A stretch of DNA of 34,086 nucleotides from Gallionella sp. (lineage in GTDB: Bacteria > Pseudomonadota > Gammaproteobacteria > Burkholderiales > Gallionellaceae), in NCBI GenBank assembly GCA_022340615.1, contig JAJDNO010000034.1, forward strand, positions 1-34,086, given 5' to 3'. The first letter of the stretch is position 1. Each line of letters begins with the position of its first letter. A program made the position numbers and the translations under genes. Below, in pieces: positions 9,785-17,594 of the stretch. Under the pieces are notes generated by a model. That model searched no databases, was not told where the DNA came from, and saw only the letters and a list, made by a program, of their open reading frames with translations.

Positions 9785-10152
9785 AATTTCATTCCCAGGA
9801 AAATTGTAAGTGCCAGACTCGCCGCGACCACCAGCCTGCTGCTGTTGCGCGCCCTGGCAAGGTCTCGTACCAGATGGAAATCAATCGCGAGATAACGCAG
9901 TCCGGCACAAAGGTGATGCAGGAATGCCCACAGCAAACCGAGCAGCAGCAATTTTGCCAGCGGGTACGAAAGCACGGACATCAACTCGGTATAGGTTTCT
10001 ATCGAGGTAAGGCTGTACTGCAGGATCAGCAGCAGCGCCGGCAATGCAAGGAACAGCAACAACCCGCTGACGCGATGGAGTATGGATACGATACCGGGGA
10101 GCGGCAATTTGATCTTGTGCAGCGCGAGGTGTTTGGGACGTTTTTTATTCAT
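9778..10152 (-). CDS. sdhC: Succinate dehydrogenase cytochrome b556 subunit SdhC
   Basis: A 124-residue cytochrome b subunit of complex II. The signature SILHRVSG (23-30) contributes to the quinone site, and the FLHHLCAGLRYLAIDFH stretch (77-93) carries the haem-binding histidine region. Three transmembrane helices are visible (about 28-48, 65-90 and 105-124). The start at 10152 (MNKKRPKHLALHKIKLP) matches the family N-terminus. An upstream in-frame ATG would add 13 unrelated residues. The ribosome-binding site is weak (GAG). This is the first gene of the TCA operon. Confidence 0.93.
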   Translation of the reverse strand: MNKKRPKHLALHKIKLPLPGIVSILHRVSGLLLFLALPALLLILQYSLTSIETYTELMSVLSYPLAKLLLLGLLWAFLHHLCAGLRYLAIDFHLVRDLARARNSSRLVVAASLALTIFLGMKLW

Positions 10153-10274
10153 TGCTGATCTCGAACATGCCTGGAATCCAATAACCCACATGCTACACCT
10201 TTGCGTGGCGGGAGAAAATCAATATAGCCAGCGCACCGCTATTTTAACAGTTGGCGGGAAATGCAATTACGCGT

Positions 10275-10302
10275 TCTATACATCGACATGGCCGATTGTC
10301 AT
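10275..10302 (-). promoter_or_regulatory. Candidate promoter of the sdh-gltA-suc operon
   Basis: On minus, ATGACA (10302-10297, five of six to the -35 consensus) is followed after 16 bases by TATAGA (10280-10275, four of six to the -10). It would start a leader of roughly 115 nt before sdhC. Other weaker boxes exist nearer to the gene, so this is only the best-looking choice. Confidence 0.35.
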
Positions 10303-10451
10303 GCTGGCCGCCCTTCAAACGCGCGATTAACCCGATCCACAGCAAGAAAAGACCATGCACAAGCCGGTATTCGAGATCGGGGCAGTCGGGAACTGATCCG
10401 GAATCAGCGTAAAAAAGAAAAATAAAGCAGGCTGCCTATTTTCACCCGCCA

Positions 10452-10480
10452 GGCAGGTTTTCGCATATTGAAAACCTGCC
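10452..10480 (-). terminator. Hairpin just after amt, possible terminator
   Basis: A perfect 11-bp stem, GGCAGGTTTTC / GAAAACCTGCC, with a 7-nt loop begins about 10 nt after the amt stop. There is no U-run directly after it. A T-rich tract (TTTATTTTTCTTTTTT on minus, 10426-10411) follows about 25 nt later, next to a small GC repeat that could pair as a second stem. Termination is likely but the mechanism is uncertain. Confidence 0.5.
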
Positions 10481-10490
10481 CTGCCAACAA

Positions 10491-11720
10491 TCACCAGCCC
10501 GATTCTCGTTCCGGTGTCGCGGTGATTTTGTGCACACTTAGGTCGGTTCCGTTGAATTCTTGCTCGGGGCTCAGGCGTATGCCGACCAGATTCTTCAGTA
10601 CGCCATAGACAAGCAGGCCGCCGGCAAACGCGATCGAGATACCTAGCGCCGTGCCGCACAGTTGCGACATGAAACTGATTTTGATTGTGGCCCCGTTTAT
10701 CGTGGCGCCGTTTAATCCGCCCAGTGCTTTCATTCCGAATATTCCGACCGCGATTCCGCCCCAGGCGCCGCACAAACCATGCAGCGGCCAGACACCGAGC
10801 ACATCGTCGATCTTCCAGCGGTTCTGCGTCAGCGTAAACATCGACACGAACAGCGCACCCGCCACGCCGCCGATAATCAATGCGCCGACCGGGTGCACCA
10901 CATCGGAACCCGCGCAGATCGCGACCAGTCCCGCCAGCGGCCCGTTATGCACGAAACCGGGGTCGTTCCTGCCCATCCACAGCGCGGTCAATGTGCCGCC
11001 CACCATCGCCATCAGCGAATTCACCGCAACCAGCCCGCTGATGTGATTGATGGTCTGCGCAGACATCACATTGAAACCGAACCAGCCCACCGTCAGGATC
11101 CATGCACCCAGTGCCAGGAACGGAATGCTCGAGGGAGGGTGTGCCGAAATGCGCCCTTCACTGGTATAGCGGCCGCGCCGCGCGCCGAGCAGCAGCACTG
11201 CCGCCAGCCCGATCCAGCCGCCCACCGCATGCACTACCACCGATCCGGCAAAATCATGGAACTCCGCGCCGAACGTCGCAGCAAGCCAGGCCTGGATTCC
11301 GTAATGATGATTCCATGCAATACCCTCGAAGAACGGGTAGACGAAGCCGACCAACATGAAGGTCGCCGCCATCTGCGGGTGGAACTTGGCGCGCTCCGCG
11401 ATACCGCCTGAAACGATGGCCGGAATCGCGGCGGCGAAGGTCAGCAGGAAGAAAAACTTTACCAGTGCGTAGCCGTTCATTTTCGCCAGCTGATCCGCCC
11501 CGGCCAGAAAATTCGTCCCGTAGGCAATCACGTAACCGATGAAAAAATACGCCAGCGTGGACATCGCGAAATCGGTCAATATCTTGACCAGCGCGTTTAC
11601 CTGGTTTTTCTTGCGCACCGTACCCAGTTCCAGGAATGCGAAACCGGCGTGCATCGCCAATACCATGATGGCGCCCAGCAAAATGAACAGCGTGTCATTA
11701 TTGACCCTCAGATCTTCCAC
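10491..11720 (-). CDS. amt: Ammonium transporter (Amt family)
   Basis: A 409-residue polytopic inner-membrane ammonium channel. The pore twin histidines are H164 (VVVHAVGGW) and H314 (PLHGLCGAWGG), and D156 in HDFAGS matches the conserved periplasmic aspartate. The early AFLELGTVRKKNQVN segment and the C-terminal SPEQEFNGTDLSVH cytoplasmic tail are typical. The start is GTG at 11720, with GGGGAG four bases upstream. It lacks the extra N-terminal signal-like helix of some Amt proteins. A short duplication gives NGATINGATI at 337-346. No glnK lies beside it. A hairpin stands directly ahead of the ribosome-binding site. Confidence 0.95.
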   Translation of the reverse strand: MEDLRVNNDTLFILLGAIMVLAMHAGFAFLELGTVRKKNQVNALVKILTDFAMSTLAYFFIGYVIAYGTNFLAGADQLAKMNGYALVKFFFLLTFAAAIPAIVSGGIAERAKFHPQMAATFMLVGFVYPFFEGIAWNHHYGIQAWLAATFGAEFHDFAGSVVVHAVGGWIGLAAVLLLGARRGRYTSEGRISAHPPSSIPFLALGAWILTVGWFGFNVMSAQTINHISGLVAVNSLMAMVGGTLTALWMGRNDPGFVHNGPLAGLVAICAGSDVVHPVGALIIGGVAGALFVSMFTLTQNRWKIDDVLGVWPLHGLCGAWGGIAVGIFGMKALGGLNGATINGATIKISFMSQLCGTALGISIAFAGGLLVYGVLKNLVGIRLSPEQEFNGTDLSVHKITATPERESGW

Positions 11721-11736
11721 TTTTCTCCCCTTTGCG

Positions 11737-11754
11737 CGTACCGTGTGCGGTACG
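11737..11754 (-). promoter_or_regulatory. Stem-loop in the amt leader
   Basis: A 7-bp perfect stem, CGTACCG/CGGTACG, with a 4-nt loop lies between an AT-rich tract and the GGGGAG ribosome-binding site of amt. It could affect ribosome access or be an operator dyad. No T-run follows it on the minus strand, so it is not a standard terminator. Confidence 0.3.
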
Positions 11755-11779
11755 GATTTATTATTTATTTGATTCCTGT

Positions 11780-11793
11780 GCTCCCGAAGGAGC
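11780..11793 (-). other. UUCG-capped hairpin after the NUDIX gene
   Basis: On the minus strand GCTCC-TTCG-GGAGC begins two bases after the NUDIX stop codon. UUCG loops are very stable and often close mRNA 3' ends, but no U-run follows. It may be a stabilising 3' hairpin. Confidence 0.3.
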
Positions 11794-11795
11794 TT

Positions 11796-12341
11796 TCAAT
11801 CTTGCCAGCTGTTCAGATATTTTTCCAGCCAGAACAGGCCGACAATCGTCTTGCTGTCGTTGATCTTGCCCTGCCGTATCCACTTGATCGCCTCCTGCAA
11901 TGACAATTCAAATACTTCAAGAAACTCGCCGTCATCGAGTTGGCGCCCCCGGTGAACCAGACCGCGCGCCAGAAAATATTCCATCCGCTCGTCGGCATAG
12001 CCGATGCACGGCCATGCGGTGGTGAGATGTATCCATTCGCTCGCGACGTAGCCGGTTTCTTCCAGAAGTTCGCGCTGGGCACACTTCAGGATATCTTCGT
12101 CATGATCGATCTTGCCGGCGGGCAGCTCGATAAACTCGCGCTGCAGCGGATAGCGGAATTGCCGCTCCATCACCAGGCTGCCGTTGTCCAGCAAAGCCAG
12201 CACCGCCACCGCGCCCGGATGGGTGATGTATTCACGGCTGCTGACTGCGCCGTCCGGCAGGCGCACCCTGTCCTTGAGCACCCGGATGAAATCACCGTCA
12301 TACTTCAATTCGGAATCAAGTTGCGTTTCTTTCAGTTCCAT
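11796..12341 (-). CDS. NUDIX hydrolase, ADP-ribose pyrophosphatase type
   Basis: A 181-residue NUDIX enzyme resembling NudF/ADP-ribose diphosphatases, which split ADP-sugars to AMP and a sugar phosphate. The NUDIX box is complete: G76, E82, then R90-E91-L-L-E94-E95-T-G97. The preceding ITHPGAVAVLAL and the upstream QFRYP match the ADP-ribose subgroup. The frame stays open upstream to a TTG at 12377, but the ATG at 12341 has GAGAG about eight bases before it and begins like the family. It lies between the SPFH gene (73 nt) and amt (75 nt) on the same strand. The substrate is inferred from the family. Confidence 0.88.
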   Translation of the reverse strand: MELKETQLDSELKYDGDFIRVLKDRVRLPDGAVSSREYITHPGAVAVLALLDNGSLVMERQFRYPLQREFIELPAGKIDHDEDILKCAQRELLEETGYVASEWIHLTTAWPCIGYADERMEYFLARGLVHRGRQLDDGEFLEVFELSLQEAIKWIRQGKINDSKTIVGLFWLEKYLNSWQD

Positions 12342-12414
12342 TGCAATTCTCTCGTCAAACGGGCGCCCGTGCAGCAACCCTGATTCATTCGCCTGCTTTG
12401 GTTTCTGGCAGCAA

Positions 12415-13320
12415 TCAGCTTTTTTTCACCACTTGCATCGCGGTGGCTACCATTCCGGCGATGTCTGCTGCATTGCCGGGAAGGATCATGGTATTGCCCT
12501 GTTTGGCAATGTTGCCAAAGGCGTCGACAAAACGTTCAGCCACCTTGAGATTGACTGCGATCAGGCCGCCTTCGTTCTGGATCGCATTGGCGACCAGCTT
12601 GATCGACTCAGCGGTCGCGTTGGCCACCAGCAGCAGCGCTTCGGCCTCCCCATGGGCGTTGTTGATGGCCGATTGCTTTGAGCCCTCTGACTCGCGAATC
12701 GACGCGGTCATTTTTCCTTCCGCAATATTGATCTCTTCCTGCTTCTTGCCTTCCGACTGCGCGATCAGAGCGCGCTTTTCGCGCTCGGCGGTGATCTGCT
12801 TCTGCATCGATGCAAGCACCTGCTGCGGCGGGGTGATGTCCTTGATCTCGTAGCGCAGCACCTTCACTCCCCAGTTCGGGCTGGCCTCGTCCAGTGCAAA
12901 CACCACGGTTCTGTTGATCGCTTCGCGGTCTTCCAGCAGCTTGTCCAGGTCACGCTTGCCGCATTCCGAGCGCAGCGCGGTTTGCGCGAGCATCGTGATC
13001 GCAGCGAGGTAGTTGGAGGTACCGTAGCTCGCGCGTGCCGCATCGGTCACCTGGTAATACAGCACGCCGTCGACCTGCACCTGCGTGTTGTCGCGGGTTA
13101 TGCAGACCTGCGGTTCGATATCTATCGGGAATTCGGTAAGACGGTGGCGATAGGCGACTCGGTCCATGAACGGGATAACGACACTCAGGCCGGGCTCCAG
13201 TGTCCTGTTGTATTTGCCGAACCGCTCGATCACCCATGCGTTCTGTTGCGGCACTATCTTGATCGTTCGGAAAGCCAGCAAAACCGCGAAAACGACCAGT
13301 ACGACAACAAATATATTCAT
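12415..13320 (-). CDS. SPFH/band 7 membrane protein (QmcA/stomatin type)
   Basis: A 301-residue stomatin/prohibitin-family protein. One N-terminal transmembrane segment (1-19) is followed by an SPFH domain (about 20-190, IVPQQNAWVIERFGKYNRTLEPGL) and a long Glu/Ala-rich coiled coil (about 185-255). Such proteins form large membrane rings or microdomains, often with an NfeD partner. The frame extends 46 codons upstream, but the ATG at 13320 has AGGAG six bases upstream and begins with the membrane helix. It follows the nfeD-like gene by 41 nt, the usual partnership. The exact cellular role is unknown. Confidence 0.92.
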   Translation of the reverse strand: MNIFVVVLVVFAVLLAFRTIKIVPQQNAWVIERFGKYNRTLEPGLSVVIPFMDRVAYRHRLTEFPIDIEPQVCITRDNTQVQVDGVLYYQVTDAARASYGTSNYLAAITMLAQTALRSECGKRDLDKLLEDREAINRTVVFALDEASPNWGVKVLRYEIKDITPPQQVLASMQKQITAEREKRALIAQSEGKKQEEINIAEGKMTASIRESEGSKQSAINNAHGEAEALLLVANATAESIKLVANAIQNEGGLIAVNLKVAERFVDAFGNIAKQGNTMILPGNAADIAGMVATAMQVVKKS

Positions 13321-13361
13321 GCTCTGCTCCTGCTTGATGACTGCTTGTTTAAGGTTCAAAT

Positions 13362-13778
13362 CTACTCGATGATCAAACGGCTGCCCGCGATTTCCTTGAT
13401 CTTCCAGCTTTGCCGTGCCATATCCGCTGACGCTGTACCGGCCAATTCGGCATCCCATTCCGCGCCGCGATAACTGACCCGTGCGTGACGTTCGTCCGAC
13501 CAGCGTACTGCTTGCACAGTCTGCCCGATGTCATAGGCGAGATTGGCCTGTTCCAGTCCCGGTCCCCGGGCCTGCTTCAAGCGATATATTCCTGCCACGC
13601 TCAAGGTGCAGAGCAACGCCGCGATGGCGGCTTGACCGCTCCATGCCATACCCAGATAAGCCGACAATCCGGCAGCAGCCAGGCCAAACGCCACCGCAAT
13701 CAGGTAAAACGTGCCGCTGTTAATTTCGGCGATCACCAGCACCACCGCCGCCAGCCACCAGATCCAATATACTTCCAT
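13362..13778 (-). CDS. NfeD-like membrane protein (short type)
   Basis: A 138-residue protein with two to three N-terminal transmembrane segments (about 5-25, 27-45 and 47-65) and a C-terminal OB-fold domain (about 80-138, ending GSRLIIE) as in YbbK/NfeD1b. It lacks the ClpP-like protease domain of long NfeD. GAGG lies seven bases before the ATG. It sits just upstream of the SPFH gene, as these pairs usually do, and probably anchors to or modulates the SPFH assembly. Confidence 0.88.
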   Translation of the reverse strand: MEVYWIWWLAAVVLVIAEINSGTFYLIAVAFGLAAAGLSAYLGMAWSGQAAIAALLCTLSVAGIYRLKQARGPGLEQANLAYDIGQTVQAVRWSDERHARVSYRGAEWDAELAGTASADMARQSWKIKEIAGSRLIIE

Positions 13779-13880
13779 TGTTGCGCCTCGCTATGTCAGG
13801 AACGTCCATTTTGCCACGTTTGGCGCGGGCATTCGTCGAGCCAACCAGAACGACCGCACAGATGCGCGCAGATTGCCGGC

Positions 13881-16800
13881 CTACGCTGCATCGGAGCGGC
13901 GCAGATGCAATCGGACCAGGCAGCGGTCTATCCACTGCGCGGTCAGCTTTTCCTGCACCGAATTCTGCCGCAGCCTGGCTTTCAGTCCGGGGAAATCGAC
14001 TCGGTCCAGCGGCTGGTCCTGGTTGAAGCAGGAAAACACATGGCTGGTCTTGCCGGTATCCGGATCGATATGGGTTTGCAGACATTGCGCGCAGATCTCC
14101 TTCATCATGCACTGCATCGGTGAGTTGATCGATCCGATCGCGAAATGATGGGGCTTCAGGTAAGGCTGCAGCACCGCATGGCGCGCGGCGGCCACCGCCG
14201 CCATCATGCCGTCCGACCCGATCGCGATGATGCGGTCGGCATCGGCACACGGAATCTGCTGGTCCCCGAGCGCGCCGCTTGCGTAGGCCGTCATCGCATC
14301 GACAATATTTCCGGCAAAACTGCGATCCTGGGGGCGTGAAGGCGCAAAACCGGGCTTCTCGTCGCAGCACCAGACCACCACATCGGCGGCATTCTCGATC
14401 TCGGCAACCTTGTAACGGTCAATGGCTTTTTTGTATCCGGCGAAATAAAGCACCCTGGAGCCGGCCGCGCGCAATGCCTGGCCGATCGAAAACAACACCG
14501 CATTCCCCAGTCCGCCACCCACCAGCAGCACCGTTTCATCCACCGGTATCTCGGTGGGCGTGCCGGTCGGCCCCATCAGCACCACCGGTTCGCCGGGCTT
14601 GAGCATCGCGCACAGGTCGGCCGAGCCGCCCATCTCCAGCACGATGGTCGAAATCAACCCGCGCTGCGGATCGACCCAGGCACCGGTCAAGGCGAGCCCT
14701 TCCATCGCGAGGCGGGTCGAGTCGATCTCCAGCGCATTGGCCTCGTAATTCTGCAGGCGGTAAAACTGTCCCGGCCTGAAATTTCGCGCAGCCAGCGGCG
14801 CGTGGATCACGACTTCGACGATATTCGGCGTCAGTCGAATGACTTCGTGGACCGTCGCTCGCAACTGATGATTGATCTGCGCAAGAAATTCCGCATCCGA
14901 TGACTCTGATGCAGGTTGCACCCGCTGCAGCACTGCACTGACCAGCGGATAGCCCTGTTTGGCGCCGCCCATTGCCTTGACCACATTGCCGAAATAGGAC
15001 GGATGCAGATCACCGAAAAAGCTGATGAATCGGCCATCGGGTTGTTTCGCTAACAGCACCTGCGCCATCTTCGGCTTGGACGTCGCCGGCTCGGGACGCA
15101 CCGGCGATCCATCCGCGTCGCATGCCTGGAAATAGCGCCCGTCCAGTTTGAAATGATCCGGGTCTTCGCGCGCCAGCACGGTGTTCGGCTGGGTACCGGC
15201 GGCAACCAACACGGTGCGCGCGGCGATTTCAATCTCTGAACCCGCGCTCCAGTTTCCCTCCTCATCGCGCTGCTGCAACGACAACCCGATGGCGCGTACC
15301 GCGCCGAACTCGTCGACCTCGATGCGCGTCGGGCTCAGTCCCTCGGCGAAACTGATTCCTTCCTCCAGCGCCTTTTCGACTTCCTCATGGTTCAGCGTGT
15401 AGGAGGGACTGTCGATCAGACGCTTGCGGTAGGCGATCGTGACGCCGCCCCAGCTTTGCAGCAATTCGACGATGCGGGGCTCACGTCCTTCTGCGGCGGC
15501 TTTGCTGCGCTCCGAATCGATCGCCAGCGCATGGCCGAGAAACTCATCGGCGATCTGGCACTCTTCGGCCATCCAGCGCCGGCGCACCGCCTCCTCGCCC
15601 TTTTCGGCTACCAGAATCTTGTAGCGATGCAGGAATTTTGCAACCTGCTCCGGATAATAGGCCAGCGACTCGGTAGCTGTGTCGATTGCGGTCAGACCGC
15701 CGCCGATCACCACGACAGGCAGGCGTATCTGCAGATTCGCGATCGAATTCTGCTTGGCGGCGCCGGTCAATTGCAGCGCCATCAGGAAATCCGACGCAGT
15801 GCGCACGCCGCGCGCCAGTCCGTTGGGGATATCCAGCACGGTCGGCCGGCCGGCGCCGTTGGCCAGCACGATGTGGTCGAAACCGCTGGAGAAAGCCGAG
15901 TCCACGGTGAGCGTTCCGCCGAAACGCACGCCGCCGAACAGCGCGAACTGGCTGCGCCGCTCCAGCACCAGGCGGATCAGTTTCAGGAAATTCTTGTCCC
16001 AGCGCACCGTGATGCCGTATTCGGCAACACCGCCGAATCCCGCCAGCACGCGGTCGTCGAGCGCTTCGTACAATTCGCCGATTTCACGGACCGGCGCAAA
16101 TTCGACACGCTCGCCGCTGGCTGCCACGCCGCCGATATGCGGCGGCAGCGGTTCGATTTTCAGGCCGTCGATGCCGACCACGGTATGTCCGTCATTGATC
16201 AGATGATGGGCAAGCGTGAAACCGGCCGGTCCCATTCCGGCAATCAGCACGCGTCGGCCGGAGGGCGCTTTCGGATAAGGTCTTTCCAGATGCAGCGGAT
16301 TCCAGCGCGTCAGCAGGCTGTAGATTTCGAATCCCCACGGCAATTCCAGAACATCTTTCAGCGTGCGCGTTTCCGCCTGCGGAATATCGACCGGCTGCTG
16401 CTTCTGGTAGATGCACGACTTCATGCAATCGTTGCAAATGCGATGTCCGGTCGCCGCGACCATCGGATTGTCGACCACGACGATCGCCAGCGCGCCCAGC
16501 GCATGACCCTCTGTCTTGACCTTATGGAACTCGGATATCTTTTCCTCAAGCGGACAACCGGCAAGCTTGACGCCGAAAATATTTTTCCTGAACGCGGCAA
16601 CACCACCGTCTGCGGGAGGCTTTTCCCTGAGTCCGTGGGAGCAGGAATCCTTGCCCTGCTCGTGGCACCAGATGCAGTAATTCGCCTGGTCGAGCGCGCC
16701 GGCCAGGTCGGTCCCGGCATCGGTCAGCGCAAAACCCCGGCGGCGGCGCAATTCATGGCCTGCGCCGAGGCGATAGGCGTGGATGCCATCCAGGTTCACC

Positions 16801-17435
16801 GTCGCCAGCGGAACCAGTTTGTCAAAATCCAGTTTGGCCGGAACCTTGAACAGTATGCCGCTGCGGTGGCGCTGTCGTCCGGCGGCCGTTTGCACTGCCC
16901 AGGCCGCATAACGCAGGGCGAGCTGCAATTCAGCGGCATGGACCGTCTCATCTTCCAGCCACACACCAACAAGTCTGGCATAGGCGAGTTCGCTGAATGG
17001 CGCGCCGATGTAAGCTTCCAGTTCGGCTTCAAGAGCGGGGCCGTCTATGGTTGCCGCTTCTTCGGCTTTCACCTTGGTCATCGCGCGGCGCTGGACGAAC
17101 AGGCGTTTGCAGCCGTACAGCGGCGCCAGCTCATGATGGCGCTCGGCCAATGCCCGCATTTGCGTCTCGATGCCGAACAGGGTTGCCAGGAAATCTTCAA
17201 GGTGGGGCGCAAGCGCGATCAGCAGCTCCGATTGCGCCTTGCCTGACAGTCCGCCTGGCTTCTGCCGGGCGGCTTCGAGTTGCGCGCGCAGATCCGGATC
17301 GCTTTCGCCCAGTGATTCGAGAAAAGCCGCATCGATGCGGATCAGCCCAGCGCGATCGTAAAGGTCGCCGAATTTGAACCCGTAAGCGAGGTCCAGATTC
17401 TGCTGACGGGCGGTGTCATTTTGAATGGTCGGCAT
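13881..17435 (-). CDS. Fused GltD/NfnB-like and NfnA/PyrK-like flavin oxidoreductase
   Basis: A very large (1184 aa) soluble redox protein. Residues 1-250 are an alpha-helical region I cannot assign. Cysteines follow at C254, C257, C265, C294, C334, C337 and C341, a likely Fe-S region. A GltD-like FAD/NAD(P) module (about 394-835) has Rossmann loops AGMGPAG (399-405) and VIGGGLTAID (576-585), plus AGTQPN (746-751). A ferredoxin-reductase/PyrK-like module (about 855-1150) has RPGQFYRL (887-894), VGGGLGNAV (972-980) and a 2Fe-2S set C1109, C1115, C1118 and C1136. The module order suggests an NfnB-NfnA fusion, linked in known enzymes to electron transfer or bifurcation between NADH, NADPH and ferredoxin. 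ATG at 17435 (GGAAG nine bases before) is preferred; a GTG at 17474 would add 13 residues. Substrates are not determined. Confidence 0.82.
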   Translation of the reverse strand: MPTIQNDTARQQNLDLAYGFKFGDLYDRAGLIRIDAAFLESLGESDPDLRAQLEAARQKPGGLSGKAQSELLIALAPHLEDFLATLFGIETQMRALAERHHELAPLYGCKRLFVQRRAMTKVKAEEAATIDGPALEAELEAYIGAPFSELAYARLVGVWLEDETVHAAELQLALRYAAWAVQTAAGRQRHRSGILFKVPAKLDFDKLVPLATVNLDGIHAYRLGAGHELRRRRGFALTDAGTDLAGALDQANYCIWCHEQGKDSCSHGLREKPPADGGVAAFRKNIFGVKLAGCPLEEKISEFHKVKTEGHALGALAIVVVDNPMVAATGHRICNDCMKSCIYQKQQPVDIPQAETRTLKDVLELPWGFEIYSLLTRWNPLHLERPYPKAPSGRRVLIAGMGPAGFTLAHHLINDGHTVVGIDGLKIEPLPPHIGGVAASGERVEFAPVREIGELYEALDDRVLAGFGGVAEYGITVRWDKNFLKLIRLVLERRSQFALFGGVRFGGTLTVDSAFSSGFDHIVLANGAGRPTVLDIPNGLARGVRTASDFLMALQLTGAAKQNSIANLQIRLPVVVIGGGLTAIDTATESLAYYPEQVAKFLHRYKILVAEKGEEAVRRRWMAEECQIADEFLGHALAIDSERSKAAAEGREPRIVELLQSWGGVTIAYRKRLIDSPSYTLNHEEVEKALEEGISFAEGLSPTRIEVDEFGAVRAIGLSLQQRDEEGNWSAGSEIEIAARTVLVAAGTQPNTVLAREDPDHFKLDGRYFQACDADGSPVRPEPATSKPKMAQVLLAKQPDGRFISFFGDLHPSYFGNVVKAMGGAKQGYPLVSAVLQRVQPASESSDAEFLAQINHQLRATVHEVIRLTPNIVEVVIHAPLAARNFRPGQFYRLQNYEANALEIDSTRLAMEGLALTGAWVDPQRGLISTIVLEMGGSADLCAMLKPGEPVVLMGPTGTPTEIPVDETVLLVGGGLGNAVLFSIGQALRAAGSRVLYFAGYKKAIDRYKVAEIENAADVVVWCCDEKPGFAPSRPQDRSFAGNIVDAMTAYASGALGDQQIPCADADRIIAIGSDGMMAAVAAARHAVLQPYLKPHHFAIGSINSPMQCMMKEICAQCLQTHIDPDTGKTSHVFSCFNQDQPLDRVDFPGLKARLRQNSVQEKLTAQWIDRCLVRLHLRRSDAA

Positions 17436-17594
17436 AATTTCAGGCTTCCGAAATTCCGCAAGATTCACATTCACGGTCCGGGCTCATCGCGCCACAAGGA
17501 AAGTGCATCGTGCGAAATGATTCCAGCCGGGCGTAAACCATCGGCATATATTAACTTACCAGCACGGCAATAACTGCAGAATTGCCCGGCCCGC

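Larger units (their letters stand above)
10153..10490. other. 338-bp gap holding the sdh leader and the amt 3' end
   Basis: No convincing gene is seen. Read on minus, the stretch first holds the hairpin that follows amt (10452-10480), then a T-rich run (10426-10411). A candidate sigma70 promoter (10302-10275) and a roughly 115-nt leader to the sdhC start follow. A further AT-rich TTAAAAT box lies near 10245. A small minus-strand open frame here is only the out-of-frame reading of the amt end. Confidence 0.6.

Noticed and set aside
10327-10773. A 148-codon minus-strand frame crossing the amt end
   Set aside because: Out of frame with amt and without family features; the amt frame explains this DNA.
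15387-17246. A 619-codon plus-strand open frame
   Set aside because: It is antisense to the large flavoprotein gene and has no recognisable domains; composition is that of a reverse-strand shadow.
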